64,000 nt of DNA from Cercophora sp. LCS_1 (GCA_036250225.1 JAPZLL010000043.1:1-64000); one strand, 5' to 3'. Counted from the stretch's first letter, positions 1 through 12,368 are shown. A program made the numbers and translations. Notes: a model not told the origin generated them from the sequence alone.

Positions 1-97
<97 letters not shown>
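1..97. repeat. Poly-C homopolymer run at the window edge
   Basis: The first 97 bases are all C, followed at once by mixed sequence. It is not the fungal telomere repeat, which on this strand would read CCCTAA. A pure C run of this length is rare in fungal chromosomes and often comes from contig ends or gap filling, so an artefact is the first explanation. Confidence 0.95.
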
Positions 98-99
<2 letters not shown>

Positions 100-887
100 C
101 TCATGTCGACACAGTGCAACGTGTTTGCTTCCGAGGAGCTGCGAGGTCTCGTTTTGCTGAAAGGAACCAGCCCCTCGGCCAAGGCAGAGGCTGTGCCGTC
201 AATAGCTTCCACGGCCATAACTCAGCGAACCATTTGCCGCAAACGCGACGTAGCAAATACTGGGGCCCGGCTTATGCCTGTTGGCTTGAACCGCAGATAC
301 GAAACCCTTACCTCCATCAGAGTAGGTGGAACTTTTCAGGAAGCGTAGGCGAAAGTTTGATCAGTACACTTGACGCTCAATAAAACACAAAATTTGGCGT
401 GTACTCGGATCACTAGCCGGCACTTGAACCAAGACAGTTCCTGGCTTTAAGACCGTTGAGTTTGTGGTGTGGTGTAACTGAGACAAAATGACATCACTGT
501 GACCGACGAGCGTTCTTACCCCTCGACCGTTGATGGAAAGCTTGAAATAAGGCACGCCGAGCAAGCAATGGGAGAAAATGACGGAAACAGAACGTTTTTG
601 ATGGTTGAACATCACTGCGCTCAAAGAAGCGCAGTTGATGATGCAATCGCGCCGCCCTGGTCGGTAAAACGGACTGGAGATCGACATCTCGCTCGCGGGT
701 TGCTCGATTTGTCCGCGAAGCTGTGTGCCCTCGAATCGGATTGACGTATGCGAGATTATCTAACGTGTACACGGAGCAGGTATAAGTTTGTCTTGCCCTG
801 CAACGTCCAACACTGTTGTCAACATCTCATCCCTGTTCTAGGAAAGAGCATCACTCACGAAATCGACGCAAATATTTCAAGCACAAT
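98..887. other. Intergenic, nothing recognised
   Basis: Mixed sequence with only short overlapping frames, none resembling a known protein. No tRNA or repeat unit was seen. It includes the presumed promoter and leader of the small gene starting at 888. Confidence 0.6.
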
Positions 888-1189
888 ATGCCCAGCAGCA
901 AGGGAAAGCCTACCGACCCCGAGCTCCGAGAGCGGCTCAAGGAGGGTATGCCACATCCATGGCTTGAACGAGAGTTGCCTTGCTGACATGGCTGTTAGAA
1001 ATCAAGCAGGAGCCCAACAAGTCAGGCGATGGCAAGGGCCAATGGTCGGCGTGGAAGGGGATGAAGCTCGCCAAGGAGTATGAAAAGCAAGGCGGAGGAT
1101 ATGACAACGAGGCTGGGTCCAAGAATGAGCCAAAGAAGGGTGCTCCCCAGGCCAAAAGTGAGAACAAGGAGGAAGAGATGGCCGAATGA
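888..1189 (+). CDS. Small conserved hydrophilic protein (82 aa), two exons
   Basis: Exons are 888-945 and 999-1189, read as one frame after removing a 53 bp intron that starts GTATGC and ends GTTAG with a GCTGAC branch site. The product is 82 residues, begins MPSSKGKPTDPELRE and is rich in Lys, Glu and Gly, with the blocks KGQWSAWKG, LAKEYEKQGG and GSKNEPKKG. I recognise this as a small hypothetical protein family widespread in filamentous ascomycetes with no assigned function. There is no signal peptide or membrane segment, and the composition suggests a disordered or helical soluble protein. The splice phase is clean and the family match covers both exons, so the model is well supported; the function is not known. 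Confidence 0.8.
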
Positions 1190-2748
1190 TGATCAATGAG
1201 TCTCTCTAGAGGTTTAATCCGCTGGATAGAAATACAGCAAATAATGAGCGCCTTGATACGCTCTTCCTCCCAACTCTGGAGTTGTGGCGATAATGCAGTC
1301 TGTATCAATGGCTGTGGGTTGCATCTCGGCGACCTCGGATGGTCGTGTTACGCGAGATGGAGGCGGTGGTATGGCGTGGAGGGTTGCTGCAAGCCTTGAA
1401 ACGAGACAATTCCCGCGTTCCGGTCAGCTGGGGCAAATGTCGAATGCCCGAGTGGTTGTGCTGGATGCGGCAGCCCAGGTTGCCAAGTGATGGTGTGGCC
1501 TGCGAGGTCGGGGGCTTGCGTACCGTGTTTGGTGCCTGCGCGGCATCGCCTGTGCGATGTCAAAGGGCTTCGCCCTCGTTGTGCGACGCGGGGCCACCAC
1601 AAGGACCAGGGTCCTTCATCCAGACGACTTCAGTAATGGAGGCTCAAACCTAAAATTGTTAGGAAAGGAGCGTAATGCAGCAATTCGAAAGCGATTGGCT
1701 TGCTCTTTTCCTGACTCAACGCTCGAAGCTGCTGTGGGAGCTGGCTCAGCTTGCTGCTTTGAGGCGCGGGACGTTTGATGAGGTAAGCATGCAGCGTTTG
1801 CCCAGCGTCCATGTGGGGGACCTTGTCGAAGTTGCGAACAAAAAACGTAGTGCACAAGGTATTCCTGCATCTTATTCTCGGGTCAGAGTCACAGTAAACT
1901 CGTATTGAGTGCAATGTATTATCTTAAAAGTACACCTTACCGCCCTAAATACGAGAATTCTGCATCCTGAATCCCTACTGCCTATTTTCAGTTGATTGTG
2001 GTTCGTCGCTGTCCCGCCGGTACCTCTTATCCTGCCACAAGCCGCTTTTCTGAGCAAAGCTCCAACCCATCACGTCGCACGTCGTGCGTCGAAGCGCAGA
2101 CCCTGGAGAGCTCCCGTCCACACAGGGCAACAAGGCAATGCCAGCACGAACTGCGATATCTAGCTTCTGTTGAACGACCTGATCCACAGCTCCACGGGAG
2201 CCCGTCGGCTGCGTGGCCTCTATCCTCCCATCACGTCTTGCATCAAGGTGCGCCATCCCAATTGCGAAATTTCACAACCACCGTCAGGCTGCCCATCGTG
2301 CACTTGGTAATCTGGACCTTGGGTCCGCCGCATTCCCTTTGGCGCTTGCTGGTCTTCGACAGAGCTGATTCGAAGCTGTCTCTTCCGATATCTTGCGCTG
2401 GTTGCGCACTGTTCAATTCCCTGTCCTGCTGACGTCTGTTTGTCCTTCAGATCCACCGCTCCCTCCGTGTTCCCGCGCCACAGGCAGAGATCGCTGTCGC
2501 GGCCCATCCGATCCCGAACTGTCCGGAGCAAAGTTCCAAGCCCCGCGACCTTCGAGGGAGATGCGAATCCTCCGCAATCGTGCTTTCTCTGCTTAAGTCA
2601 CGGCGCACCCGCCGAATCTGCGCTCTCCCCGCCTATCCCACGTTCTTTTCGTGAGCTCCACCTGCTTTGAGCGCCCGCATCGTTTCTCGAGCATCCCACG
2701 ACAGCCGAATCGACCGGCTGCTCTGGAACCAGAGAACTACACACCAAT
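1190..2748. other. Intergenic region upstream of BLM10
   Basis: About 1.56 kb with no convincing coding frame; the short frames here look like chance. The part next to 2749 should hold the promoter and leader of the proteasome activator gene. No repeats or RNA genes were recognised. Confidence 0.6.
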
Positions 2749-5700
2749 ATGGAGGAGTCAATAGAGGCGCCGCAAAGCGCTGCGTCGGCGTTCCCAGCGT
2801 CGGCTGGCGGGGCGCCGTCCTCGTTTCTGTCCAGCCTGTTCCCAATCGATGCGATCTCACGAGCCACATCGCCGGGGCTGCCATACTCCGAGGACGCACA
2901 CCTCGACAACAAGAAGCGCTACCGTGCCCGAACGTTCAACTACTTCAAGCAACTTCCGTTTGCCGTCGAGGATGATGCACACCGGGACGCCGCCTTGAAT
3001 GGCATCCTGAAAAACCTATATATCGCGGTCATGGCTGAAGATTTCTCCCCGGGGGCACTACACTGGACGCGCGAGTTGCAGGGATGGCTCAACCTCAAAT
3101 TCGAGATGACGAGGGAGCTCCGCGCAAAGCTTACACAGCTCTACTACCACCTGGCCCTGGCTCCAGGTTTGGATCCTAATACGGCCGACAGATTCTCCAA
3201 AATGGTGATCACTCTGACGAGGAAAAAACACTATCTGAAGCCTGGAGAGGACTTGGTTCTGGACTGGCGGCCGCTGTGGCATGAGATCAAAACATTGGTG
3301 TTCCCCTCGGAGGCGCCAGCGCATCAGGGGAGCCGGAGACGTGCGCAGAAACATCTCCTGAAGCTGTGCCTACACGCAAACTCCTACTTTGACCCCAAGG
3401 AGCGCCGCGCCATGCTTGAGGAGCTGCTGCCTTTTTTCAGCACTTCCGCCATGGCTAACGCCTACATTGTGGTTGGCACTATCAACATCCTGCTTCCCAC
3501 CGGCCCTGCGCCGGCGACAGAGCCCCAGTCGCAGCCGTCTGACTTCGTGCCAACCTTCTTCCACCTGTGGTCACTCATGACACGGTCAAAGGCGTTTGAC
3601 GTTGCCTTCATCGACATCTTCTCCCGGATGGCTAGAGACTACCTGGGGTGCAGTCATGTTCCATTCACCGAGCACGGCATTTTCACGCGCGAGCAGTCCG
3701 ACTTGATCTTCACGGCGATTTTGAGATTGACTGAGATCCCGGTTGGGCAAGCGAACTCCCCTTATGCTTCATTGGATTACGCCTTCGGCTTGGCTATTTT
3801 CCTGGAAAAGGACAAGAAAAAGTACCCAGTGCCGTACATGGTGGCAAGGTGGATTGCCCACTCGATCTCGCCCCTTTGTCTCAACCAACAGAACTCTGTG
3901 CTGTCTAATCTTGAGGGCTTAATGGAGTCGGTTGACACCTTCTTCCACCCGTCCAACCAGGGCAACTGGACGAGCTTCCTTGCACAATTGACCTTCTTCT
4001 TGACCGACATCTTTGTGTCCCGCTGGAATCGGGAGCGCAGTGGTGAGTTGGATATACCTGTCGAGCGCCGGATCACACCGGAGCTGAAGAGGCGCTTCGT
4101 CCTCGCCCTCAGGGAGGTAACTTTCATGGGTCTCTTCGCCAAGAGCTCTAAGGTTGTCAACTATTACTACTCCACCCTTCAGGGCCTCGCATACCTTGAG
4201 CCAGACCAGATGCTCCCCGGCGCGCTGCAGCGGTTCTACCCGAGTTTGCAGGGTCTCGTCGAAGTGCACCGAACCACGTCCAGTCTGTGCAGTCTGCAGA
4301 TGATCGCCAACATCATGTCGAAGCAGAAGGGCTATCGGTGTCACATCACCGCCCTTCTCGCACTGGCGCTACCGGGAATTGATGCCAACGACTTGGGGAA
4401 GACACAGTATACTCTCAACTTTATCCAGAGTGTGGCGTACAGCATTCCGTTCCGGCCTCTCGTCAATGAGGACGACGACATCCATGACACCGGCCTTGCT
4501 ATGAACTGGGTTCAGGGCGAAATGGAGAGGATGGAACGCGAAGGACAGGATGTCAAGATCAACTACAACGAGGAGCTGACAGACGAGGAAGAAGCCAATA
4601 TTCTCCGATCTTCCACCGCCGGGCTGGGCGAATTTGTCCTTGCCCTTCTTGGCAAGGTGTTTGCGCTCCTAGAGAATCTGCCGGATGCAAGCCATCTCCG
4701 GACTGGCTCACCCGAGGACAACGTCATCAACACTCTCCCTGCCGCCCTCACCCCCCTTTTCGCATCCTTGTCGCCCGAGCTCTTTGACATGACGTTGGAG
4801 AAGCTTGCATCCTTTGTGTCGACGCACGTTGTCCACCAGGCTCGGGACGCCATGGCCTGGATCTGCAATGCACTGTGCAAGGTCAACCCGGAAAAGACGC
4901 TCAAGGTGTTTATCCCCATGTTGATTGTCAACATCCGGAATGAGATTGACTACAACGGCGCGGCATCGGACAGGAGTAGCGGCACCGAAGTGCTGCCCCG
5001 TGACCGCGCCCTGGTGTGGCACGTCAGCATGCTAAGTATGTGCGTGGTCCACGTCGGTGGCGAGGTCCTCAGGTACAAGACGGAGCTGTTTGGCATCGCT
5101 CAATACATGCAGGAGAAGTGCCGGGGGCTGCCGACGATACACATCTCAAACTACATCCACCACCTTTTGCTCAACCTCACTCATACCTACCCCATCGATA
5201 ACGCGTTGTACGAGCCGGAGCTGGTTGAGCGCGGGTTGGACATCGAAGACTGGGGCCGGACCACCACACCATCAGAACTGACCATCAAGTGGCACCGCCC
5301 CTCGCAGGAGGAGATTCTCTTTGCCGTCGAACTGTTTGAAAGTCAAGCACACTCGGCCGCCGAGAGACTACAGCAACTGATGAGTGACGAGCCGCCAGTT
5401 AGTCGGAAGGGCAAGAACAAGGAGTGGTCTGACGAGCTCTCTCGTAGTTTGACAGCGCTGCGTCTCGTTATCTCCGGTGTTTCAGCCCTGTTTGACCCCC
5501 GCCGCGCGTCGGGTGAGATCGGTCCCAATGGGGAGATTGAACGGGATGCGGACGGCGACACGATGATGGACGACGATGATGATCCTCTGGCTGAGGTTGC
5601 CGATGACGAGGAGCTCAAGCGGCAGTTTGACTACCCTGCTGGCTATCTTCTCACCCCGGCAGATCCCGTGTACGGCCGTATTCATGACCTGCGCGAGTCG

Positions 5701-8665
5701 ATTGGCGAGTTGCTCTCGCAGACACACAAGTTCTTGAACGCGAACCAGCAGGATGATGTTGCCTGCTTCACGGCCCTGTATGCCACGTACAGGACCTGGA
5801 TCACGGACGTGGGTATTGAACGGTCCGCCCACCCACTGGAAAGGCTAGTTAGGCTCTACAAGGCGGACATTTCACCATTTAAGGTCAGTGGATTGCGAAA
5901 GGTCTATCCCCGCCCACTCCTGGTCAAGCGGGCAGACGCCTACCACCTGCAGCGCGTCAAGTACAACTCGGCGTACCGCAAGAAGAGCGAGCTTGACAAG
6001 CGCCTGCTGCTGGATCTGGCTGAATCCTGCACATCTTCGTACGCGGATGTTCGGAGAGTGGCGCAAAACGCGCAGGATTCGTCGCTTAAGGTGCTCATCG
6101 GCGGGCGCCCGCTGGTCATCCCAGTTGTTATGTCGGCTCTGCGCAAGGCTCTCGAGGAGAACGACCATGATCGGATCAAGGGCGCCATGTACACGCTCCT
6201 GTTTACGACTCTTGTCCGAACCCTTATGAGGGATTGGCGGTTCGCGCCCGACATGATGCGGCTCTACATCGCAACGGCCAGCGTCGACAAGACGTCGATC
6301 CAGAGCCTGGGGTCTACCGCTCTGTATACTCTGCTCGAGTTTGGTAAGCCCTTTGAGCGGATGATCCTGTTCAATCGGAATTTGGTCAAGAAGATCTGTC
6401 CAGTCGACGAGTCCGAGTGTTCTGATGCTATCTCGCGGCGCTTTGCCTTTATTAAAGACCGACGCCTCAAGGTGGAGAAGAAGAAAGCTGCTCTCGGCTT
6501 AGAGCTGACGGAGAAGGCCAAGGCGTCACACTGGAAGGTTGCGAACAGATGCGCCATATTCGCGCTCAATCTCAGCCTGCGGTTCGACACCATTGCAAGC
6601 CCCGAGTTTATCGAGTTAGTTGCACACGGCACCAATGACCCGCACCCGGGACTGCGAGGCAACTATCTGTCGGCGTTTTCAGCAATCTTCACTGCTATTG
6701 ACATGAGGGCTATTTACCACCATGACTTTAAGCAGTACCTTCTGGAACGGGCCAACGAGCACAACAAGTACGAGGTCGAGGTTGACCAGGACATGACGAC
6801 CAACTTCCTCGACTGGTTCGCCGAGGGCGACACAAGCAAGGACTATGTGGATAACGACTACCCAGGCTGGCTTGTGTGGCCCAAGAAGATCACCATGTCC
6901 AAGGCGAAGCCTAAGCAGTTCCTCGACTACGATGAGACCGAGTTTGCCGCCCGCAAGCAGATAGGGGGCTACTTGACAAAGGACTGGTTCAAGAAGTGCT
7001 TCGACTTTTTGAAACAAGAGCCGAGGGACGCGGCGACAGACCGCTTTAGGATGCAGAACTACATCCTCCTGACAGGCGTCTTTGACCTTCTCGGTTTTGG
7101 CGAGACGGCGGCAACATTTGACGATATTGTCGAGTTGACCAAGGAGATTTATGGCGATGGCAGCGACAAACACCAGCATCGGGCCACTGCGGAAATCCTG
7201 TGTTCGCTGCTGTCCGGCAGCACAGACGAGCCGGTTGAGCTGCGGAACAAGGTGTGGAACTTTGCCGCGCCCATGATGCTCAAGATCATCGCAGACGACC
7301 TGACGCCGGACAACCTATCGTACTGGATGACAGCCATCCACCTGATTATTGACGGCCGGGATCCCCGACGCTCCAAGGAGCTAGTAGATGCTCTCTCGAG
7401 CTTCCGGCTAGATATGAACTCGAACGCGGCCTTCAAGGAGTCGTCCAAAGTGCAGCTTGTCGAGTTCATTATCAACGACGCTGGCTGGCATTTCCGCAAG
7501 GAGCAGCCCATCCTCGAGGATTTCCAGGCGCACATTGACCACCCCTACAAGTCAGTCCGAGAGTCAATGGGCCGCGTCATCGCTACCATCTACCGCACAC
7601 GATACCACGAATCGTTCCCCGATGTGTCAACTCTGCTGGAGCGGAACAAGGCGGAATCATCCATCGGCATCCGCCCGTACCAGCCATCAGAGGAGTTCTC
7701 CGCCGCTATCCGCGAAGTCTTTGACCGTCTAGAAAAGTGGCGACACGAGAGAACCCCCGGCCAACAGACGCCGTCCAGCTACACCTCGGGCTCCAAGACG
7801 GTCCTCATCTGGCTCGACAGCACCCTTTCGTCCCAGGAGTGCATCCAGCTCGTTCCGTTCTTCCCAGACCCCTTCATCGACCAGCTCCTGCACATGATGG
7901 ACGTCAAGGAGGACCCCGAGCTGATGAAACTCGCCTACCACGTCTACCGCCACCTGCCCAACATCCCCTTCCGCTCAGGCGAAGACGACGCCTTCATCGC
8001 GGCCCTCATCCGCATCGGTAAAACCGCCACCTCATGGCACCAGCGTCTCCGCGCCCTCGTCAACATGCAAGTCGTCTACTTCCGCCGCCTCTTCCTCACC
8101 CAGCCCGCCCAGCGCCAAATGCTCTTTGACGCAGTAGGCGACATGCTCGCAGACCCCCAGCTCGAAGTCCGCGACTGCGCGAGCGCCACATTGGCCGGTA
8201 TGATTCGCTGCTCGCCAGCAAACATTCGCAATCCCATCATCCACAAGCTCAAGGACCGCTTTGAGTCGCAGCTCAAGCTGAATCCTATGCCGAAGCGCAA
8301 GGTCCCGGGTACCGACACCCCGGTCGACGTGCACAAGCAAATCGTCAGACGTCATGCAGCTGTGTTAGGTCTCGGTGCGCTGATCGAGGCGTTTCCCTAC
8401 GCCACGCCGCCGCCGAGTTGGATGCCAGAAGTATTAGCGTATTTGGCTACGAGGGCGGCTAGTGATCGGGGCATTGTGGGCAAGGCGACCAAGACAATTT
8501 TGGCCGAGTTCAAAAAGACGAGGCAGGATAGTTGGAGTGTTGATCAAAAGGTATTTCTTCCGTTCTCTTCCTTCTTTTGTCTGTTGTTGCTAACGTGAGT
8601 AGTACTTTACAAGCGACCAGTTGGAAGACTTGGAGGGAGTCTTGTGGAAGAGTTATTTTGCGTAA
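2749..8665 (+). CDS. BLM10: Proteasome activator BLM10/PA200
   Basis: Exon 1 is 2749-8550 (1934 codons) and exon 2 is 8603-8665, joined by a 52 bp intron (GTATTT...GCTAACGTGAGTAG), giving 1954 aa. Length and sequence match the fungal BLM10/PA200 family, a HEAT-repeat solenoid that caps the 20S proteasome and aids core assembly and ubiquitin-independent degradation, mostly in the nucleus. The N-terminal block around residues 40-70 and long runs of helical repeats are typical. An acidic stretch lies near residues 935-965. The second exon supplies the C-terminal helix and the final residues SYFA. Yeast Blm10 ends in an HbYX-type Tyr-Tyr-Ala that docks in an alpha-ring pocket; here the middle Tyr is Phe. 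Without the tiny second exon the protein would lose this tail. The frame is intact over nearly 6 kb, which argues that sequence quality in this part is good. Confidence 0.95.
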
Positions 8666-9193
8666 AACAGGGGGACTAAACAGAGTCATGTGCCAACGTG
8701 TGTTGTGTGTTGTGTGTGGGGGGGATAATGCAGTGTACGGAATGAGACTGGAATGAGCGACGATACCGATGTGTGAAACGGAGTGTTAGTTCTAGATTGA
8801 TGAGCTGGGACCGGGGATTAGGCAATTAGGCGATTGGAGGTGGGGTGGCCGATGTGGCCGGATATAATGCCGGGTTGGGAGCTGTTAGATTGTGGGGATC
8901 GGGTTGTTTGCGGCATGTCAAGTCGGAATGATCGACAGCGGTGCAGTGGCACACGGTGGCGTCGAAGGATTGTAGCGCATACCTATGTTGTAGTCTTTTG
9001 CAACAGGTAATATGACCGAGCTCGAGCGTTATGGATTCAGTGTCACTACGTTGAGCATTGTTTGCGGTCAATGGAAGATAGTGTTTCCCATCTTCGCCTC
9101 CTAGTTGCGCGTAATTGTCCAGTTATTGGTCCGATTTCATCTTGCTATGAAGTCTAACAATATAAACTTATCTGCTCCAGAAGTTGCAAAGTC
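8666..9193. other. Intergenic between BLM10 and a broken HET gene
   Basis: This holds the 3' side of BLM10 and of the convergent HET locus. A GT-rich stretch lies at about 8700-8725. No gene is visible. Confidence 0.6.
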
Positions 9194-10760
9194 TCACTCT
9201 ACTACCCTCAAGATGAACCCCGGCCCCCAATCATAACTGACGTGGGTGTCATCATCAGCCCCAGTCTCATCATGACCATCGTGGGTGTCGTCACCGCCAA
9301 AAGTTTCACCATAATCGTCGTAGGTGTCATCAAAACTATCAGAGGTGTATCTCACATGCACAGAAATCCCCGCCACTAGCGCCGTCTCGTTTAAATATCC
9401 GGTTTGTAGGAGCTCGTCAAAGAAAAGATCAGCTCTCTCTCTCCTGTGATAGGATCCTTCAAATTTGTTTCTGCTATGAAGTCCCAAATCCGACCCATAG
9501 CAGGGCTATGACAGAGATACACCTCGACATTCGACTCCATGGATTCGTCGACATCCGACCCGTTGGGATCCTCGGGCCGACGATACGCGACCAAAAACTC
9601 GCACTGGGCCTTCTGAGGCTGTACGCTAGCGTTCTCCGGACCAGCGAGTGCCACCTTGATGAAGCCAACAGACCGCGGAGCAGTGTATACCTCGACGCAA
9701 GCGTCACCCCTCGGTTGGCCCCATTTGTACTCGATAGGCCAGACGCCAAGGATTTTGAAGCGGGGGTCGGTCAGTTCCTTCAAATTGTGGCGATGGGCGC
9801 TGAGGTGTAACGTCGCGGAATAGGGACGTAGTAGTGATCCGGATCCCCCGGTTTGTTACAACGACCTCTTCGCTCTGGGGGATAGACAGAGGTGAATTGA
9901 TATGTTTGCAGTCTGAGAGCAAGAAAAAATGGGCAGGATGGCTTGACAAGACACCCGAGAAGTAGGTGCCGTCAGTCCATCGTCGCCAGGCAAAAAGCGA
10001 GAAGTCGGTTGAATTTCGAAGTATCTCTTCTTGGAGCCGGACAAACGCCCGCCTTCCCCCCTCGCCATAGAGCATCGGCAAGTTGACTCTGAAGAGTCCC
10101 AGAAGACTGTATGCCATGTCTTCGGCCCGGGTCGTCCGCCTATAGGCGGCCCAGACATGCGCTTTGCGATGGATTCAAAAGAGAGCTTGTCCGGGTCCTC
10201 AAGAACATCTTTAGATACCCCCGTCATGCGCGAAATATGCTTCAAGGCTTCCAAGTCGGTCTTGGCTCCTCTGTGTGCCCAAAGCTGATCATAAAACTCA
10301 ATCCTGTGAGGTGTGATGAGCTCCTGCAGGGTCCAGCCGCGCGTGAACCACCGTAGCACACCTCGTGGGGGGTCCTCTGAAGGAGGCTCGGGGTAGGGCA
10401 GCGCTTTGAGTTGATCCCAGGTGACCTGCGGCTGCCAATCCTCGAGCCAGACGTAGCAGATACGCGACCACTCATACCACTTGTACATGGAGTTGATGGA
10501 TTCAGAGAGCTCTGCGCTCGATGACTTGTCGATGCAGCACGTATCGACCCATGCGTACTTCAGTCCCGATGCAAGGGCGAGCGAGCAAGTCTTTTCGATT
10601 CTGGCGAATCCCTTTTTCGCTCGGGTGACCTGGTTGATACTTTGAAACTCCTGAAATGTGGCCTCTTCGTCGCCCCACGTGTGCGAAAGGATTGCAGATT
10701 TCCATCTTGGCGTCTCGACAAAGTACTCGAGCTTGAGGGTGGTGTGTTGACCAGCCACAT
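9194..10760 (-). pseudogene. HET-domain (heterokaryon incompatibility) gene, frame-broken
   Basis: HET-family signatures are clear: an ATG-TGG start resembling family starts at 10760, then AILSHTWGDEE, YAWVDTCCIDK, WFTRGWTLQELI and the downstream MAYSLLGLF and PMLYGEG blocks. They lie in different frames. Apparent breaks are: one base missing at about 10741-10747; one base missing at about 10150-10154; a shift at about 9790-9850 (least certain); and an extra two bases in a GA run at about 9433-9443. Intact HET proteins trigger cell death when incompatible strains fuse. The C-terminus has a 13-residue acidic repeat encoded by a 39 bp unit (9241-9330). The longest open pieces are 9856-10842, 9704-10117, 9391-9783 and 9194-9487. 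No splice sites explain the shifts at 10745 or 10152. Sequencing error is the main alternative, but neighbours on both sides read cleanly. Confidence 0.8.
9241..9330 (-). repeat. 39 bp tandem repeat coding a 13-residue acidic unit
   Basis: Matching CGTGGGTGTC-type starts occur at 9241, 9280 and 9319, exactly 39 bp apart. On the minus strand the units read as DDTY/DDTH followed by Asp, Gly, Glu and His-rich residues, 13 per unit, in about 2.5 copies. The array lies at the 3' end of the broken HET gene. Confidence 0.8.
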
Positions 10761-10975
10761 ATTGGCGAACATTGACTGTTGCGTTTGCGAAGAGGGGTTG
10801 ATGGACGCCTAGGTAAGGATGTTGCCGCGTTTGGAGCCACAACCGCAGTCCTATTGGTCACTCTACCCAAAAGACTGGCGTCCTGCATATCACGGGACTC
10901 TTGTCAGCCAAGTCCGCGGGATGTGCGTTCGGTAAAGATTCGGAGCCCTCAACCTGAAAGCATACCTTTCTTTCC

Positions 10976-12259
10976 CTAAAACTGAGCACCTTTCACCTCA
11001 ACGGTATAGCCCCACCCGTCATTTGCCTCTCCGTCAGTCTCAAGCTGGAACGGGTTGTAAACCAGCAACTTGGCCGGAGCTCGGACAACCACCAGTGTAG
11101 CTTCCTCATACGCAGCAATGTCAACAGTTCCATGTCCATCGATAAGGCTCTCGTATCTTACTGTCCCAGAGATCTCATTTCTGACCGAGACCATCGCCCT
11201 TAAATCATCGGTACTGGCCCTGACCATCACGTCAATGGTGACGTCCCCATCTTTCTTGAGAGGCGTGATATTGGCCCCCATGTATCGCGGCGCGCGACCC
11301 TTCTTGACCCTCCACAAACCAGCACTGACATGGTCGTAGTTACCGAAATCCAACACATCACGTGCCCCGAGGAACTGCGCCATTCCCGTAGGGTGTCCGA
11401 TATCGACATACGCCATGCGCGCCCAGTATCGACTAACAATCGCCCCCACCGGGGGACCGGGAACTACCCGAGCAAGCGTGTGAAGTGGCGTCTCGTCAGG
11501 TTGTCGACCGTGCTTCCTCACCAAGTCCCTGACAACGTTTGGCCCCAGCCCTGTAAAGTTGTCGGGGTTGTTTGTCAGATAGGTCAAGAACGGCCACGCA
11601 AAGTAGAAGTTCGCCGGACTGCCAACGGTGAATCCATCTGCATCCATCGTCGCATCAACAATAACTCGGTATGACTCCTCAATATTCTTCTTGAGATTGA
11701 ACTGCATATCCACCGCATTCCGCCCGTGTTTTTGTCTCGCCGGCTCGCACAACGGATTTGTCTTGTATAGATCCTGAAAGTAGTTCCCCATCGCTTCGTA
11801 CCACGCCTCTATGCCTCCTCCCACCGCGGCCCTTTCAGAGAAGTGTAGGAGGTGGCTGAGCTCGTGGGGAAGAAGTGCGGCCGTCTTTGCTTCGTCGCCG
11901 TGAAGGTAGCTGGGGTGGACTTCGATGTAGCCGAGTCCGTATTCATAGGCCATCTTTGCTCGTCCGCCGACGAATGGGAGGTTTGGGTCGGAAAAGATGT
12001 TGGTTTTCGTCCAGGGCCCAGCGTCGGAGGCCGAGTCAAGGAAGGAGAGACCGCTAGAGCGCCAGCCGAGGTCTTCTACGAAGCACGAGTAGCTTGCCTC
12101 GAGGACGGAGAGGGCCACGGTGGCGCCGGATTCGGTCGGGGAGTCATAGATGCGGAAATGAGGGGAGTCTGTGAAGTTTGTGCTTCGAGGTTGGTTTGGA
12201 CCGATGTGTGGGTTGGCAGAGAAGACGGCGGGAGGTAGACTCATAGTAGGGGAAGACAT
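10976..12259 (-). CDS. Putative secreted metallopeptidase-like protein with HELSH motif
   Basis: A 427 aa open frame. It has features of the fungal family annotated with DUF6055-like domains: a block GPNQPRSTNFTDSPHFRIY near the start, then YSCFVEDLGWR, then LPHELSHLLHFSE, whose HELSH fits the zinc-binding HExxH pattern, followed by a Glu-containing segment and a beta-rich C-terminal part. Peptidase activity is inference. The called start (12259) is uncertain. The frame stays open upstream to an AG at the end of TTTCATTGTAG (near 12307), so this may be exon 2. A minus-strand frame at 12369-12581 begins MLTSLLPLITAVVA, like a signal peptide, and could be exon 1, but I found no strong donor. 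The gene is on the same strand as, and about 200 bp upstream of, the HET locus. Confidence 0.75.
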   Translation of the reverse strand: MSSPTMSLPPAVFSANPHIGPNQPRSTNFTDSPHFRIYDSPTESGATVALSVLEASYSCFVEDLGWRSSGLSFLDSASDAGPWTKTNIFSDPNLPFVGGRAKMAYEYGLGYIEVHPSYLHGDEAKTAALLPHELSHLLHFSERAAVGGGIEAWYEAMGNYFQDLYKTNPLCEPARQKHGRNAVDMQFNLKKNIEESYRVIVDATMDADGFTVGSPANFYFAWPFLTYLTNNPDNFTGLGPNVVRDLVRKHGRQPDETPLHTLARVVPGPPVGAIVSRYWARMAYVDIGHPTGMAQFLGARDVLDFGNYDHVSAGLWRVKKGRAPRYMGANITPLKKDGDVTIDVMVRASTDDLRAMVSVRNEISGTVRYESLIDGHGTVDIAAYEEATLVVVRAPAKLLVYNPFQLETDGEANDGWGYTVEVKGAQF

Positions 12260-12368
12260 ACTTGGTGGAGATGCAGGACAACTTTCTTCATTTGGGACGA
12301 AATTCTACAATGAAAGAAGATTTCGTGGACAGCGTGCCATTGACAGGTGCTTTCACTTGGGGTGGCAG

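Noticed and set aside
1..97. Telomere
   Set aside because: The sequence is pure C, without the TAA of CCCTAA repeats.
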